From Chara braunii (lineage: Eukaryota; Streptophyta; Charophyceae; Charales; Characeae), in assembly GCA_003427395.1 (NCBI GenBank), contig BFEA01000518.1, positions 52,100 through 116,099 on the forward strand: 64,000 bases of DNA, read 5' to 3'. A program made the translations under genes and the position numbers. Under the pieces are notes generated by a model. The model saw only the letters and a list, made by a program, of their open reading frames with translations. It did not search any database and was not told the origin of the DNA. The stretch's first letter is position 1. Each line of letters opens with the position of its first letter. Shown here in pieces: positions 45,202 through 57,619 of this stretch.

Positions 45202-45578
45202 CTATTCCCTGGCCACGAACTTCTTCAGCCTTGTCCCTGATACCCAGTCCTGCCACCCCGCCCCATCCAGCTCTTCAATTTGGTAGGCCCCAAACTCGCC
45301 ACACCGCACGATCCTATTGGGTCCCAGCCACCGTTTATCGAGTTTCTTAGACCATTGTTTTTCTAGCGAGGAGTCATACAGTAGCACCGCATCCCCAACT
45401 TTCAGTGGGTCCTTTCTTACCTGGGCCATCTGATCTCATCTCATCTTGTCTTCCATGCGGTTTCTCTCTACCTGACCAGCCTCTTCTCGCAACCTTTCCT
45501 CGACAGCTCTCACCTGCCGCGCCCGAATGTTGAGCAGTTTTTCAAAATACAGGTTCACTTTTAGGTCCTAGTGCCTCC
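45202..45578 (-). pseudogene. Integrase C-terminal domain, interrupted by an LTR
   Basis: On the minus strand the protein reads NLYFEKLLNIRARQVRAVEER, then (45429-45202) KVGDAVLLYDSS, SKKLDKRWLGPNRI and YQIEELDG..VSGTRLKKFV, the SH3-like C-terminal end of a Ty3/gypsy integrase. Two stops lie in it. The frame is cut at about 45578 exactly where LTR-like copy B begins, so the insertion broke this gene. The catalytic core is not found in the window. Confidence 0.8.
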
Positions 45579-47159
45579 ACGTTGTCGCGCGCGGCGGTCC
45601 CACACCCAGACGCAGAGTAAATTTTTGTGTCGGACCTCACGGTCGTGTCACGCAGGAGTCTGTTGTTCACTTTGACGAAACACCACTCCGACCGTGCACG
45701 CGTGCTATACCTCTCGCGACTCCCTACGACAGGTTAGGGAACCCGCGAAGTACAACATACCTCCAGCTGCAGGAGCTGTCACCATCCCTTAGGTGGGCGT
45801 ATCCTTGCTGAGCGAGTGACCCACATACAAAGGCTTTTATATGCAATCGCAGAGGTAGGTCAGCCGAGGGCGTTTTCTCGATCACCGTAGCATAGGCATA
45901 CGCGCGGTAGAACGCCTTAAGACTGACCCGTATGTCGTGTTCCGAGGTGCTAACTCCTGAACCGACTATCTAATCAGGTCGACTTTCTCGGACAGTCTAC
46001 CACGCTTAGCTAACCATGACAATGACTCTATGTTCATTCTATTGACCATATGAGAATATCAGGGTCAAGCCCTTAGCAATCTCTCACTCTTCTCAAAAAG
46101 AAGTCCCAGACAAAATGACTCCCTAAGTACCGACCAGCCTACGATCCCATTCACAAGTATATATATATGTATGTATGTAATATCAGGGGAACTAACTGAG
46201 CGATTGTCGTGTCTCTTTGCCTGAATTTATCAGACGATCTCAAACTCAGAAGACAGCACAAACGTCCAACACCTGTGCAGATGCATGACATCACATACAC
46301 ACATATAGATGCAGACACAAAATGCGTTACAAGCGTCAACCTTTAATCCATTCATAGCATGCCACTCACGCCCCAAACCCTTGAAAACAACATTTCTTCC
46401 TAACCTTGACTCCTTTTACCCCAGCCCCACACATTTTCGAAGACTCCTGAGTGTGATTTGGATAATTTAGGCATAAATACAGGGGGAAGATTTATCTGTT
46501 CCTTTCTTAGGTCTTATCTTGAGTGTGGGTGTCAAGCCATGGTGGAAGTTGAGTTGGAGTTCTACCGACCTATTATCCACAGATAACAAAATTTGTTGTT
46601 CCTTACGGATTTCTTCCGTAGTCTTCTCCAAGAGTGATGAACCTATAGACACAACACAGTCCAGAAGAAACTTAACATCTCTCTTCCTAGCTGAGATCTA
46701 GAACGTTGCTTCTAGACTCTGTGTCCTCTGTCTGAGTCCTACTATTCTTAACTAATTGTTTGGGCTGTTGCCCATTCCGCTTCAGGTAGTGAATAATAAT
46801 TCACTCCCCTTTTACTGTCACGACAATTCTTCACATCCTTTTCACTATCTCATTCTTATTCCTTTTTGGGATTATCCTGTCCGAGTTTCTTTCCTTCTCC
46901 TAACACACACGGACACATCACCAATCCACCCTGCGAAAAAGAATCTCATCGAAGAAATCAGACAAATGGATAGTCTCTCTCTGAGGCAAGATCTCACTTA
47001 TCCTTTCTCAGTAGAATCAGAGATAGCTAGTTAGGACTGAACAATATAGGTTGTGGAGAAAGTTAGCGGCGGTATGGCAAACCATTAAGGACATATCCAT
47101 CTGCTACTGGAACTTGTTTAACGAAGGCAAATCTTGTGGGCCTTGGCCCTTGTGTGCCA

Positions 47160-48060
47160 AGCACATTTAGCGGTAGGCTTATCCTATGGCTAGCCACTGA
47201 TAAGGCAGGTGTCTTTGAAACCTCACTACTCTTATATCAGTCTAGTCACTAATAAGGCAGGATTTCCCTACTACTCTTATCACTGGCTAGCCCTCAATAA
47301 AGCGGGTGTCCAATGATCCTTGCTATTCTTATCACTGACTAAGTGCTAGGATGTTTATTGATAAGGCAAGTATCCTTGAAACCTCACAACTCTTATATCA
47401 GATTAGTCACTGATAAGTCAGGATTCCCCTGCTACCCTTATCACTGGCTAGCCCTCAATAAGGCGGGTGTCCAAGGATCCTTGCTACTCTTACCACTGAA
47501 TGAATGTTAGGTTGATCAATGATAGGGCAGGNCTTATCACTGGCTAGCCCTCAATAAGGCGGGTGTCCAAGGATCCTTGCTACTCTTACCACTGAATGAA
47601 TGTTAGGTTGATCAATGATAGGGCAGGTGTCCTTGAAACCTCACTACTCTTTTATCAGACTAGTCACTGATAAGGCATGATTTCCCTGCTCCTCTTATCA
47701 CTGGCTAGCCCTCAATAAGGCGGGTGTCCAAGGATCCTTGCTACTCTTACCACTGAANGTCACTGATAAGGCATGATTTCCCTGCTCCTCTTATCACTGG
47801 CTAGCCCTCAATAAGGCGGGTGTCCAAGGATCCTTGCTACTCTTACCACTGAAAAGAATGTTGGATTGGTTAATGATAAGGTAGGTGTCCTTGAAACCTC
47901 ACTGGTCTTATATCAGACTAATCACTGATAAGGCAGGATTTCCCTGCTTCTCTTATCACTGGCTAACCCTCAATCAGGCAGGTGTCCAAGGATCCTGCTC
48001 TCACCACTGACCAAGCGTAAGGCTCATCGGAGTTAAGGCTGACTTTCCCTGCTATTCTTA
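47160..48060 (+). repeat. ~160-bp higher-order tandem repeat in copy B
   Basis: Units are built of three related pieces: CACTGATAAGGCAGGTGTCC, CACTGATAAGGCAGGATTTCC and CTGGCTAGCCCTCAATAAGG, each followed by CTTATC/CTTACC. The anchors GGCGGGTGTCC lie near 47463, 47559, 47720 and 47816. Two of the units are separated by single Ns and are exact 95-bp duplicates of their neighbours (see findings). The counterpart in copy C is 54290-54840. Confidence 0.85.
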
Positions 48061-48720
48061 TCTCCACACAAGCCTTATCGATGAATCAAGTTATTGCTTT
48101 CGATGGCATTCGTGCCCCGAATCGTTGAAAGTTCGAGAACTTATGCTGGAGTCAGATGCATAATGAGAAATGATCAATGTGATCGACGGCAATAGATTAT
48201 AGCAAGCTCAAATCAAAGGTACCCATCATCGTTTAGATGGAATATAGAGAGAATGACCGTGAGAGGTTTATACCTTGTATCCATACTTCCAATCAATGCC
48301 CACACAGCAAGATTGTTGTACCCAGAAGCAGTTAGTTTTCACCCAGCCAGCTCTGAGCACCATCATGGGTAATAGCTTGTGTGTCTTAAAACAACAACTG
48401 GGTAGGAGTAGCGTACCTTGTTGTTCCCTGCCTTCAGAGTTCCACCTGAACTCCGGCAGAGCTCCCGCAATCGCCCTGTCACTGATCATGTACAACTCAT
48501 GCAATCGATTGCTGGCTCTTAGGGTTAGCTGAGGTAAGCGTTAACTCAACGGGGATCAGACCCTAATCAAGGCATGTATCTGAGAGGACCGTACAAAGAC
48601 AAGTATGGAGGAGGATGGAGGAGGTAAGAGTCACCACACTTGTTGACGACTCTCCCCTGCTTTGCTGCCTCGCACTCTTTTCCTACCTCTGACTCCCACC
48701 CTAGCATGTGATCTCAAATG

Positions 48721-48725
48721 ATATA

Positions 48726-48766
<41 letters not shown>

Positions 48767-48787
48767 CACTGATAATAATAATAATAC

Positions 48788-48818
<31 letters not shown>

Positions 48819-48897
48819 GTAATAAAAAAAAAAAATAATAATAATAATAAGGAGAATAATAAACAATAATAGCAATAATAACCATAATAATAATAAT
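48721..48897. repeat. (TAA)n tract in copy B
   Basis: Interrupted TAA/ATA repeat with a short A run. Its counterpart in copy C is at 55509-55680, followed in both by GAGGC.TAC.AGC.TGACGATATA. Confidence 0.9.
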
Positions 48898-49234
48898 TGC
48901 GAGGCATACGAGCGTGACGATATATAGAAACCAAGTTGCAAAATCACACAGATATTGGAGTAGAAATGTACATGCAGAGCGCAATAGCCCCTAGAATTCG
49001 TCAAAATGGGCCACCATAAAGAAGTAATGAACCAACACTCGTGCTCATGGCCCCTATCAACACACCTATCAAGGTGGCTTCTTTCTGCCTGAATCTGTGT
49101 CTCCTCTATGTACGTTACCGTGTATGTTACAGTCTGTACCTCACTGTGTATTTCCACGGTTCGTGTCACACTGGGTGCGTCACAGTTTGTATCTTGTTGT
49201 GTATGCTACAGCCTCTGTCACACTGTGTATACCT

Positions 49235-52200
49235 CGACAAAAGGAGATACTGACTCACAAAAGACTCAACCATAGACAAGGATTCACTCACAATGTGAAA
49301 GTGTTGGTGGTCACCAACTCATCCCCTTTGGATACATATATAAATACAAAATATGTTCCAACGAGTCAGACTTGCGACCCATCTCTCTCATCATAATTGT
49401 CTATCTTCAAATATCTATGTGTTTCCTTATATCATTCTAACCTTTAGTCTATCAAAACTTAAGGAAAGAACTAGCTCCTTTCCCAGACTGCATTATACTC
49501 TCTCATGTTCCTTCTTACCCAACAAAATTTCAATTTTTATCTAGGAGTTCATATCTTCACTTCTTTCTAAACTAGGAAGGTGCTATCCAACCCCAGTATC
49601 TAATGAAGTTCTACTCTGTCACCCTTGGATGTCCTGGGGATTGCCTGTCCAGCGCTGGCAACCAACCTCCCTTGTGCATCAACTCAGTCATCCCTGCCTT
49701 AATGTATCTGACAAAATCTCACAATCGCCCCTTAAGTGTCCTTCTTCGGCTACCCCTACGTCCTGCTCATATAGACAAACGCTTAGTAAAGTCTCTTATC
49801 ACTTTACAGAGTCTCTCCTTCTTACTATATTCTTTCAGAAAGGTAATATTCAAACCATACCTTACTACTATTGCTAACTTCCAAACGCCTAAGACCATTC
49901 AAAAGTAGGTCATAATAGTACAATGCATTAGTTATAACAGTTGAATATTTAGATAGTTTTAGCAGCAAAGAGACAAGCCTAATAGGCATATGTATGCATT
50001 GGTGATGACGAAAACTTATGGTATCTGTTACGATCATAGGCAATAGTCATGCTGTAGTCAATAAAGTTTTAATGATAAATGCTTTAGGATGCAAAATAAC
50101 GAGAGTACTACGTTCTACTCCCTGGGCTTTGACAGGAGTGCATTGTGTCAAGGGGTAGTGTAATCCCCTAAGGGATAACATCTTAGACTCCCGAGCCCCG
50201 CTCAAGGACCAAGCCTCACTGCTTCACCCTCCGATTCCAGTATCCGTTCCTTGTAGACTCTGGTCAATTAGCAGACAACCTCACCGCGCACGTTTCCAGG
50301 ATGACATATCATTTCACGTGATGATGAACCCACTTGACACAAAGATAGTTGGGGAATCACCCCCTACCTTCTTGCGACATGCAGTAGTTGTCTCCATCAT
50401 AGACCATAGTCTAACAAGGTTCAAACATTTTCCTCCTTCTCAGTAGTAATGTAGTCACCATTCCCCAAAGGGTCAGGTGACAACACCCCACTATGGACCA
50501 GGAACATAATTCCGGCGCGGGACTCACTACTACCTTAGAAGACCGATTTATAACTCCTTCAAGCCATCTTGTCAGGGAAAGGAAACTTAGGATTGTAACT
50601 CCCCTAAGTATAAACTCTACACATTGACCACCTCTTTGAGAGAATTTATTCTCCCAATGAGTCGGTCATTCCATTCACCCCCGATCCCGCGTCGGACATG
50701 GATTCTGCGTAGCTTCTCTATCCTTTATAGGAGAGCAATCCAGATGTATGGACTCAAGTGAAATAAACATAGATGAATAGTTCAGACGGATGAATTTAAG
50801 CGCACAGTCTAGAATAAATAAACTCAGATGGACAACCCAAGCAATTAACCATGAATAAGATGCATTAGATAGATAATTTCACGTGAATAGGTTTACAATA
50901 GACTGGCATGAATAATTGATAACCTGAAATGAAATGGCCTTAAGAGAATGAATTTTAACGCTTAGATTCAACTGGGTATACTCAAGTAGATGGTCCAGGA
51001 TGGAGGAGTTTAATCAACTACCCTCATGCGTGAATACAGTCACCAAGTTGAACAAGATGGTTTGACACCTACTTCCTCACTGCCTCACTGACTACACTTA
51101 GGATTGTGTGCCTCTTCTTGCAGGCACTACAGTTGGCATAATAAGCGTGCTTTATCCATCCTGTTCACCCCCTTTCTGTAGATCGGCCAGTCTTCTGACT
51201 AAACAGGCCTCCACTCGTAAACTTTGCTCGCAAGTACAACCCTTAGACTAACAAAAGTCTTAAATGAGTCAATTCACGTGCACGAGTCACGTACTCAATC
51301 TACCTCTATTGTTCATCTATCCCCCATCTCACTTGACTTACACTTCAAGTTTCTAGTTTGATACACGCTTGAATGAGCACATTACCACCTTCTTCAACTT
51401 TTATCTCCTAGCTAAATCACCAGACTCTACTTATTAACAATAAGTACCATATACAACTTTCACCTATCGTTACCTCCTAGGGTCACTCCCCTAGAAACCC
51501 TGACATCCTTTCTTACTACACCTGCCTATCTTTAACTCCTTCTCCTGTCAATCCCTGACTCTCTTCAATGCTCACTCAATGCTTCATATAATTCTGTTGT
51601 ACAACAAGTAGGAGATCAACTTGTAAATCCCTGGTTGACATAGCGAGATCATCACAGGGAGATGCACAATCTCTAGTTGGATGACGCGGATTGAAATATG
51701 ACAGGAGAGTCAAGAATGCGAGGTGTTAGCCGAGACCCTCGTTGGCCGGATCGAGGGAGGAAGGTCAATTGTTTCGTTCTTGAGCAGAGGAAGAAGGCAG
51801 TGGATAAGATCCGAAGTGACGGCGGCTTGGTGGTTCACGACGCAGAGGTGAGGTGCCATAATGCCTCTCACATTCGTAATACGCCATCTTCCCCGAAGAC
51901 TGGGTACTCTCACTCCACTAGTCCAGATGCCTACGAGCCTCTACCCTTCCTTCCTCTTCTTCTAGCCCTTCATCTTCCTTTTCCAATCCTCCCACTCTTT
52001 GGTCAAATCTATAGGCCTCCCGGCGGCCTTCCCTAACCTTCCGCATCTTCCTCTCTCAGTACCAGTCCCATGACCTTTAGGTGTCATATTAATGTGAGGA
52101 CAATAGAGACAATAGAGCCTTTAAAGTTACCTGACCCAATACCGTCGGTCCTTGAGAGATTCTAGATAACCTCAAATTACCATCAGTGACATACCTCTCC

Positions 52201-52458
52201 TTTCACTTTCTTCGGCAACCCTTCTCACAAGTCGTCGCCGAATGTCGCCTTACCTCTACCACCTACTCGCTCCTAGTATCTATTCCGTTCTATAAATCCT
52301 CTAGTGGTTTATACGCTATGACCACCCTTGCGTACTCCCCACTCAGAATCCTTGGTCAAATTATATCCTGGTAAGTAGATTAGAGTTGTCGTTTTGCCTA
52401 GATCATCGACTTACCATACCCGAGTTCGTTCACTGAGGACCTCGGCTAGGAAGCGAGA
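49235..52458. other. Noncoding interior between LTR-like copies B and C
   Basis: About 3.2 kb without a recognisable reading frame. In the LARD model it is the element interior, read on the minus strand from the PBS at 52673 toward copy B. A 112-codon plus-strand frame at 51698-52036 has no recognisable motif. There is no gag, RT or integrase. Confidence 0.5.
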
Positions 52459-52478
52459 TCCCCGGCAACGGCGCCACC
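52459..52478 (-). other. Duplicate primer-binding site
   Basis: On the plus strand TCCCCGGCAACGGCGCCA followed by CCTGTCG, the same arrangement as at 52655-52680. The sequence to its left (CC.TACCCGAGT..) also matches that to the left of the other PBS, so a segment of about 197 bp including LTR end, PBS and leader is duplicated. Confidence 0.75.
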
Positions 52479-52654
52479 TGTCGTCGTTGCCGGGGGACTT
52501 CACACCCAAGCAACAGCCTTAGGACATCTCCAACGATAGTCAAGGTATCAAGTCATCAACCATATACATCTAATGATAACTTTTCAATTTGCCTAAATTT
52601 CCTATTACCGAACCCGAGTGTCATTCCACCAGGGACAACGGTAGACAACCGTCA

Positions 52655-52673
52655 GTCCCCGGCAACGGCGCCA
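52655..52673 (-). other. Primer-binding site (TGGCGCCGTTGCCGGGGAC)
   Basis: Read on the minus strand this 19-mer lies two bases from the LTR terminus CGCGACA. It is the PBS sequence known from several plant Ty3/gypsy lineages (complementary to the 3' end of a tRNA ending TCCCCGGCAACGGCGCCA). It shows that copy C is a 5' LTR of a minus-strand element. Confidence 0.85.
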
Positions 52674-54289
52674 CCTGTCGCGCGCGGCGGCCCCACACCC
52701 AGACGTAAAGTAATTTTTGGTGTTGGACCTCACGGTCGTGTCACACACGAGTTTCTCTGTCACTTTAATAAAATACCAACTCCAACCGTGCGCGCGTGCT
52801 ATACCTCTCGCGACTCCCTACGACAGGTCAGAATCCCGCGAGGTACAACATTACCTCCACCTGCGGGAGCTGTCACCATCCCTTAGGTGGGCGTATCCCT
52901 GCTGAGCTACTGACCCATATACGAAGATTTTTATATGCAATCGCAGAGGTAGGCTAGCCGAGGGGGTTTTCTCGATCGCCGTAGCATAGGCATACGCGCA
53001 GTAGAACGCCTTAAGACTGACCCGTATGTCGTGCCCCGAGGTGCTAACTTCCCCGGACCGACTATCTAATCATGTCGACTTTCTCGGACAATCTTCCACG
53101 CTTAGTTGACTATGATAATGACTCTATGTCTTCTTTTGTTGACCTTATAAAAAGAAGCCAGGGTCAAGCCCCTTTGTAATCTCTCATTCTTTCAAACAGA
53201 GCCTGGACGAATGACTTTCTACGCCCCGAACAATCTACAATCTTATTCACAGATGTGTATGTATATATATATATGTAAGTCAGGGAAGCTGAATGAGTGG
53301 TGGACCTCACTTTCACGATTGCTGTGTCCTGTGTCCTGTATCCGAATACCCAGAAGGTCCCAAACTAGGAAGACAGCACAAACGTCCAACACCTGTGCAG
53401 ATGCAAGACATTACATACACACACACAGATGCAGACACAAAATGCGCTACAAGTGTCAACCTTTAATCCATTCATAGCATGCCACTCACGCCCCAAACCC
53501 TTGAAAACAATATTCCTTCCTAACCTTGACTCCTTTTACCCCAGCCCCACACATTTTCGAAGACTCCTGAGTGAAATTTGGACAATTTAAGCATAGATAC
53601 AAGGGGAAGATTTATATGTTCCCTTCTTAGGTCTTGTCTTAGGTGTGGGTGTCAAGCCATGGTGGAAGTTGAGTCGGAGTTCTACCGACCTGTTATCCAA
53701 TGATGACAGAATTGTTGTTCTTACGGATTCCCCGTAAGTTCTCCGAAGTGTCGAAACCTGTAGACACAACACAGTCCAAAAGAAACTTAACATCCCTCTT
53801 CCTAACTGAGATCTAGAAAGTTCCTTCTAGACTATGTGTCTTTTGTCTGACTTTTATCCTTAACTAATTGTTCGGGCTGTTGCCCTTTCGCTTCAGGTAG
53901 TGAATAATAGTTCACTTCTCTTTTGACTGTTGTAGTAACTCTCCATATTCTCTTCACTATCTCATTCTTATCCCTTTCTGGATTATCCTGTCTGAGTTCC
54001 CTTCCTTCTCCCAACACACATGAACACATCACCAATCTAATCTGTGGAAAAGAATCTCATGGAATGTATCAGACGAATGGATAGTCTCTCTCTGGGGCAA
54101 GATCTCACTTATCCTTTCTCAGTAGAATCAGAGATAGTTAGTTAGGACTGAACAATGCAGATTGTGGAGAAAGTTAGCGGTGATATGGCAGACCATTCAG
54201 GATATATTCACTTGTTACTGAAGCTTGTTTGATAAAGGCAACCTTGTGGGTCTTGGTCCGTGTGTGCCAAGCATATTTAGTGGTAGGCT

Positions 54290-54840
54290 TATCCTATGGC
54301 TAGCCACTGATAAGGCAGGTGCCCTTGAAACCTCACTACTCTTATATCAAACTAGTCACTGATAAGGCAGGATTTCCCTACTACTCTTATCACTGGCTAG
54401 CGATCAATAAGGCGGGTGTCCAAGGATCCTTGCTATTCTTATCACTGACTGAGTGCTAGGATGTTTATTGATAAGGCAAGTTTCCTTAAAACCTCACTAC
54501 TCTTATATCAGACTAGTCACTGATAAAGCAGGATTTTCCTACTACTCTTATTACTGGCTAGCCCTCAATAAGGCGGGTGTCCAAGGATCCTTGCTACTCT
54601 TACCACTGAATGAATGTTAGGTTGATCAATGATAAGGCATGTGTCCTTGAAACCTCACTACTCTTAAATCAGACTAGTCACTGATAAGGCAGAATTTTCC
54701 TGCTTCTCTTATCACTGGCTAGCCCTCAATAAGGCGGGTGTCCAAGGATCCTTGCTACTCTTACCACTGACCGAGTGTAAGGCTTATCGGAGGTAAGGCA
54801 TGCTTTCCCTGCTATTCTTACCTCCACACAAGTCTTATTG
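54290..54840 (+). repeat. ~160-bp tandem repeat in copy C
   Basis: Same unit as 47160-48060, with GGCGGGTGTCC anchors near 54412, 54573 and 54735. No single-N duplications here, which gives the natural unit arrangement to compare with copy B. Confidence 0.85.
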
Positions 54841-55508
54841 ACGGATCAAGATATCGCCTTTGATGGCACTCGCCTTGAACCGTTGTCAGTTTTGGGGACT
54901 TGTGCTTGGATCAGGCGTATGACAAAAAATAAAAGACATGAATCATCATCGTTGCATTCAATCACAACAAGCTGAACCAATAAATACCCATCATCGTTAG
55001 GTGACGTATAGAGAGAAGAATATAAGAAGTCGATCCCCTTTGCACCCACATTTCTAAAAAAACGCCCACACAGCAAGATCGTTGTACCCTTGTTATTAAC
55101 ATAGTCATAGGTAGCAGCCTAAAGGTTACAGATCTAGGGTTTCGGGTTTAGGATTTATGTTGAAGTACACATACCTCACTGTTCCCTGCCTCCAGAGTTC
55201 CGCCTGAACTCCGGCAGAGCTCCTGCAATCGCCCTGTCATTGGTCATATACAACTCATGCAATCGATTGCTGGGCTCTTAGGGTTAGCTGAGGTAAGGGT
55301 TAACTTAACGGAGATCAGACCCCCAATCAATAAAGTCGATGAGGCAGGTATATGAGAGAACCATATAAAGTTAAGCATGGAGAAGGGTGAAGGAGGTGGG
55401 CACTTATCGCAAAAGGATAGCGTCACCTCCCCCTCCACTGTCCCATGCTTTCTCTTCATCTATGGCCCTGTATGATGCCTAATGATAACAATCAGAATAA
55501 CGACACAA

Positions 55509-55555
<47 letters not shown>

Positions 55556-55559
55556 TAAC

Positions 55560-55617
<58 letters not shown>

Positions 55618-55680
55618 TTAAAATAACAACAATATTGATAATAACAAGTAATAATAACAATAATAACCATAATAATAATA
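55509..55680. repeat. (TAA)n tract in copy C
   Basis: Long TAA run with a few C or G interruptions. Open frames of poly-Ile, poly-Asn and poly-Leu on both strands are artefacts of this repeat. Confidence 0.95.
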
Positions 55681-56191
55681 ATTGTGAGGCGTACAAGCCT
55701 GACGATATACAGAAACCAAGTTGCGGAATCACACAGATGTCCGAGTAGAGATGTACAAATAGAGTGCAGAATTCGTCAAAATGGGGAAACACGAAGAAAC
55801 AATGGCCAATGCTCGCATCCGTGGGCCACATCAATAAAGCATTCAAGGTCGCTCTTTCTTTGTCTGGAACCCAGCCTGCATGTCCGTTTGTCCATCTCAA
55901 CCGTTTGCCTGTCTCAGACTGTTGGTTGGTCTCAGATCGTGTCTGTCCCCTGTCTGTGGCTGTACTACTTCAGACTGTGTCTGTCCCAATCTGTGTCTGT
56001 ACCACTTCAGACTGTGTCTGTCCCAGTCTGTACTGTGTGTTTTTCCCAGTGTAACTGCACTGAGTCAGCGGTACGTCCTTATGCAGCCAGCGGTATAGCC
56101 CTGCTTAGCCCAGGTCCAGTCAAGCAAGTACCGTATGGGACTGTATGTACCATACGCCGAGGGAAAGAGGCAAACCAACGAGCTTCAAAAG

Positions 56192-56199
56192 TATAAATA
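56192..56199 (+). promoter_or_regulatory. TATA-box module 1
   Basis: TATAAATA in the context AAAAGTATAAATAAAG, with CATTCATTC about 30 bases downstream and then ATGCGGAAGGGTTG. The surrounding 250 bp (from GAGTCAGCGGTAC at 56068 to about 56345) recur at 57495-57780. A duplicated core promoter with a preserved ATGCGGAAG is suggestive, but no long ORF follows. Confidence 0.5.
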
Positions 56200-57011
56200 A
56201 AGAGGCAGCGTACAATCACTCATTCATTCCTGCGTGAGCCATGCGGAAGGGTTGCCGCATCGAGCTGTGCAAGGAGGTCGGCGGCGAGCCCGGAGGACGC
56301 AGTGGGCGTGGACGAAGAGCTTTAGCCATTGGCTAGCGGTAGGTGTAGCGCAATGTATGTGCCTGTGTCACAATGGCTGTGCGTGTTCCCTCCGTGCATC
56401 CGCGTTATGGCCTGCATGTGACTGTGNGTAACCGTGTGTCATCTGTGCACACCTGTGTCCGTACCTGTTGCGTGGGTATGCCCCGTGATCGGGCACCTAT
56501 GTCATTGGGCCTTTGTCACTGTTACCGCGAGTCTGTGCGTCACAGTGTATCTGTCTGCCTATGTGTCTTCTGCGTGTGTCACAGGGTACGGGTCGCTGTG
56601 TATTTGTTGTGTATATCCCCGTGCCCGTATGTGTCACAACATCTATGCGCGTCACATTATCTGAGTTGCTGTGCATCTGTGTCATATGTATGTATCGCTG
56701 TACGTGTGTTACCGTGCGCTGTGCCTCACCTGGCTGTGTGACCGAGCAGCACGTCACAACGGCGTCGCATCGTCTGAGTTGTCGTGCGCTTGTGTGGCCC
56801 GGTGCTCGTCGCATATCGTAACGGTGCGGACCAGAGCAAGAACCGATCTTTCTCACATATTTCAGGATAGCGCAGCGAAAAGATCAAAGTATCAATGATC
56901 AGATCAAATGTTCGTAACGCAGACCGCGCATACATCATTATCATCCAAGTCGCAGGGTGCGAAGGCTGTCCGCATGCATGTAAGTGAGAAGAAAGCAAGT
57001 CAAATTGCAGA

Positions 57012-57017
<6 letters not shown>

Positions 57018-57076
<59 letters not shown>

Positions 57077-57112
57077 TAATAATAATAATAATAAATTTAT
57101 AATAATAATAAT
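57018..57112. repeat. (TAA)n tract
   Basis: Interrupted TAA repeat followed by AAACAAATTTCACC and then two tRNA-B-box-like strings (GGGCTCGATTCC about 57157, GGTTCGATCCC about 57203). No A box is seen at a suitable distance. Confidence 0.9.
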
Positions 57113-57612
57113 AATGAAACAAATTTCACCATTTGCAGTAGTTGATGCAGATCCCCGGGCTCGATTCCCTAGATCCCACTTACCTATGTACAATACCCGG
57201 TAGGTTCGATCCCATGACTTGTGNCGTAGGTGTCTTTAGCAGTCGTTGCAGGTCCGCGTAGGAGTCAGGTCTTGAAATGTGTACCTGCCATGTAGGGGTC
57301 ATGGCTGCCCTAGAGGTCNTAGCTGTAGGCAGCCTGAAAGGTCAAAGTTGTAGCTGCTACAGCACAAAAAGGTCAAGGTCGCAGCTGCTACAGTACCGAA
57401 AGGCCAACCCACATCCTTCTGGAAAGTCCCGGAAGTGGCCTTTCAGAGAGGCCTACGTGCACATCCAGAGGTAAGTGGTCAAGTGCTGAGTCTTACTGTG
57501 CTGAGTCAGCGGTACCAGTCCCAGTCGTACCTAGTCCAGTCAGCAAGTACCATGAGGGACTGTGTGCACTAAGGGCCCGACGGGATAGAGGCAGACCTGG
57601 GTCCTACAGAAG

Positions 57613-57619
57613 TATAAAT
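57613..57619 (+). promoter_or_regulatory. TATA-box module 2
   Basis: TATAAAT in the context AGAAGTATAAATCAAG, followed by CATTCATTC and ATGCGGAAGCGCTGC at the same spacing as module 1. A splice-donor-like CAGGTAAGCTT follows at 57784. Upstream, GAGTCAGCGGTACCAGTCC and CAGCAAGTACCATGAGGGACTGT match module 1. Confidence 0.5.

Larger units (their letters stand above)
45583..49100 (-). repeat. LTR-like copy B (putative 3' LTR)
   Basis: It starts TGTCGCGCGCGGCGG directly in the integrase sequence and is colinear with copy C (52676-55830): CTACGACAGGT, GTCCAACACCTGTGCAGATG, the 160-bp satellite, the CTCCGGCAGAGCTCC module, a (TAA)n tract and GTGACGATATA.AGAAACCAAG. Similarity fades after about 49080 into GTGTATGTTAC-type repeats that resemble 56360-56740. 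The outer end is not determined. The candidate left target duplication is CACGT (45578-45582). Confidence 0.65.
52676..55830 (-). repeat. LTR-like copy C (putative 5' LTR)
   Basis: It begins (plus strand) TGTCGCGCGCGGCGG next to the PBS and parallels copy B for about 3.1 kb with many substitutions and small indels. The (TAA)n tract and the GTGACGATATACAGAAACC motif end the clear alignment near 55830. It may extend further right into the duplicated promoter region; the true 5' end is not established. Confidence 0.65.

Noticed and set aside
42440-45427. That the 42-45 kb and 62.6-64 kb gypsy pieces are one element split by the 45.6-62.6 kb insertion
   Set aside because: Strand and order would allow it, but RT, RNase H and the integrase core are missing at both edges, so I cannot support it; kept as separate elements.
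48714-49169. Ile/Tyr-rich 151-codon minus-strand frame resembling a membrane protein
   Set aside because: Most of it is translated (TAA)n repeat; the same happens at 55460-55900 and 56726-57193.
57140-57215. tRNA gene suggested by two B-box-like strings
   Set aside because: No A box at tRNA spacing and no cloverleaf; likely remnant SINE sequence at best.
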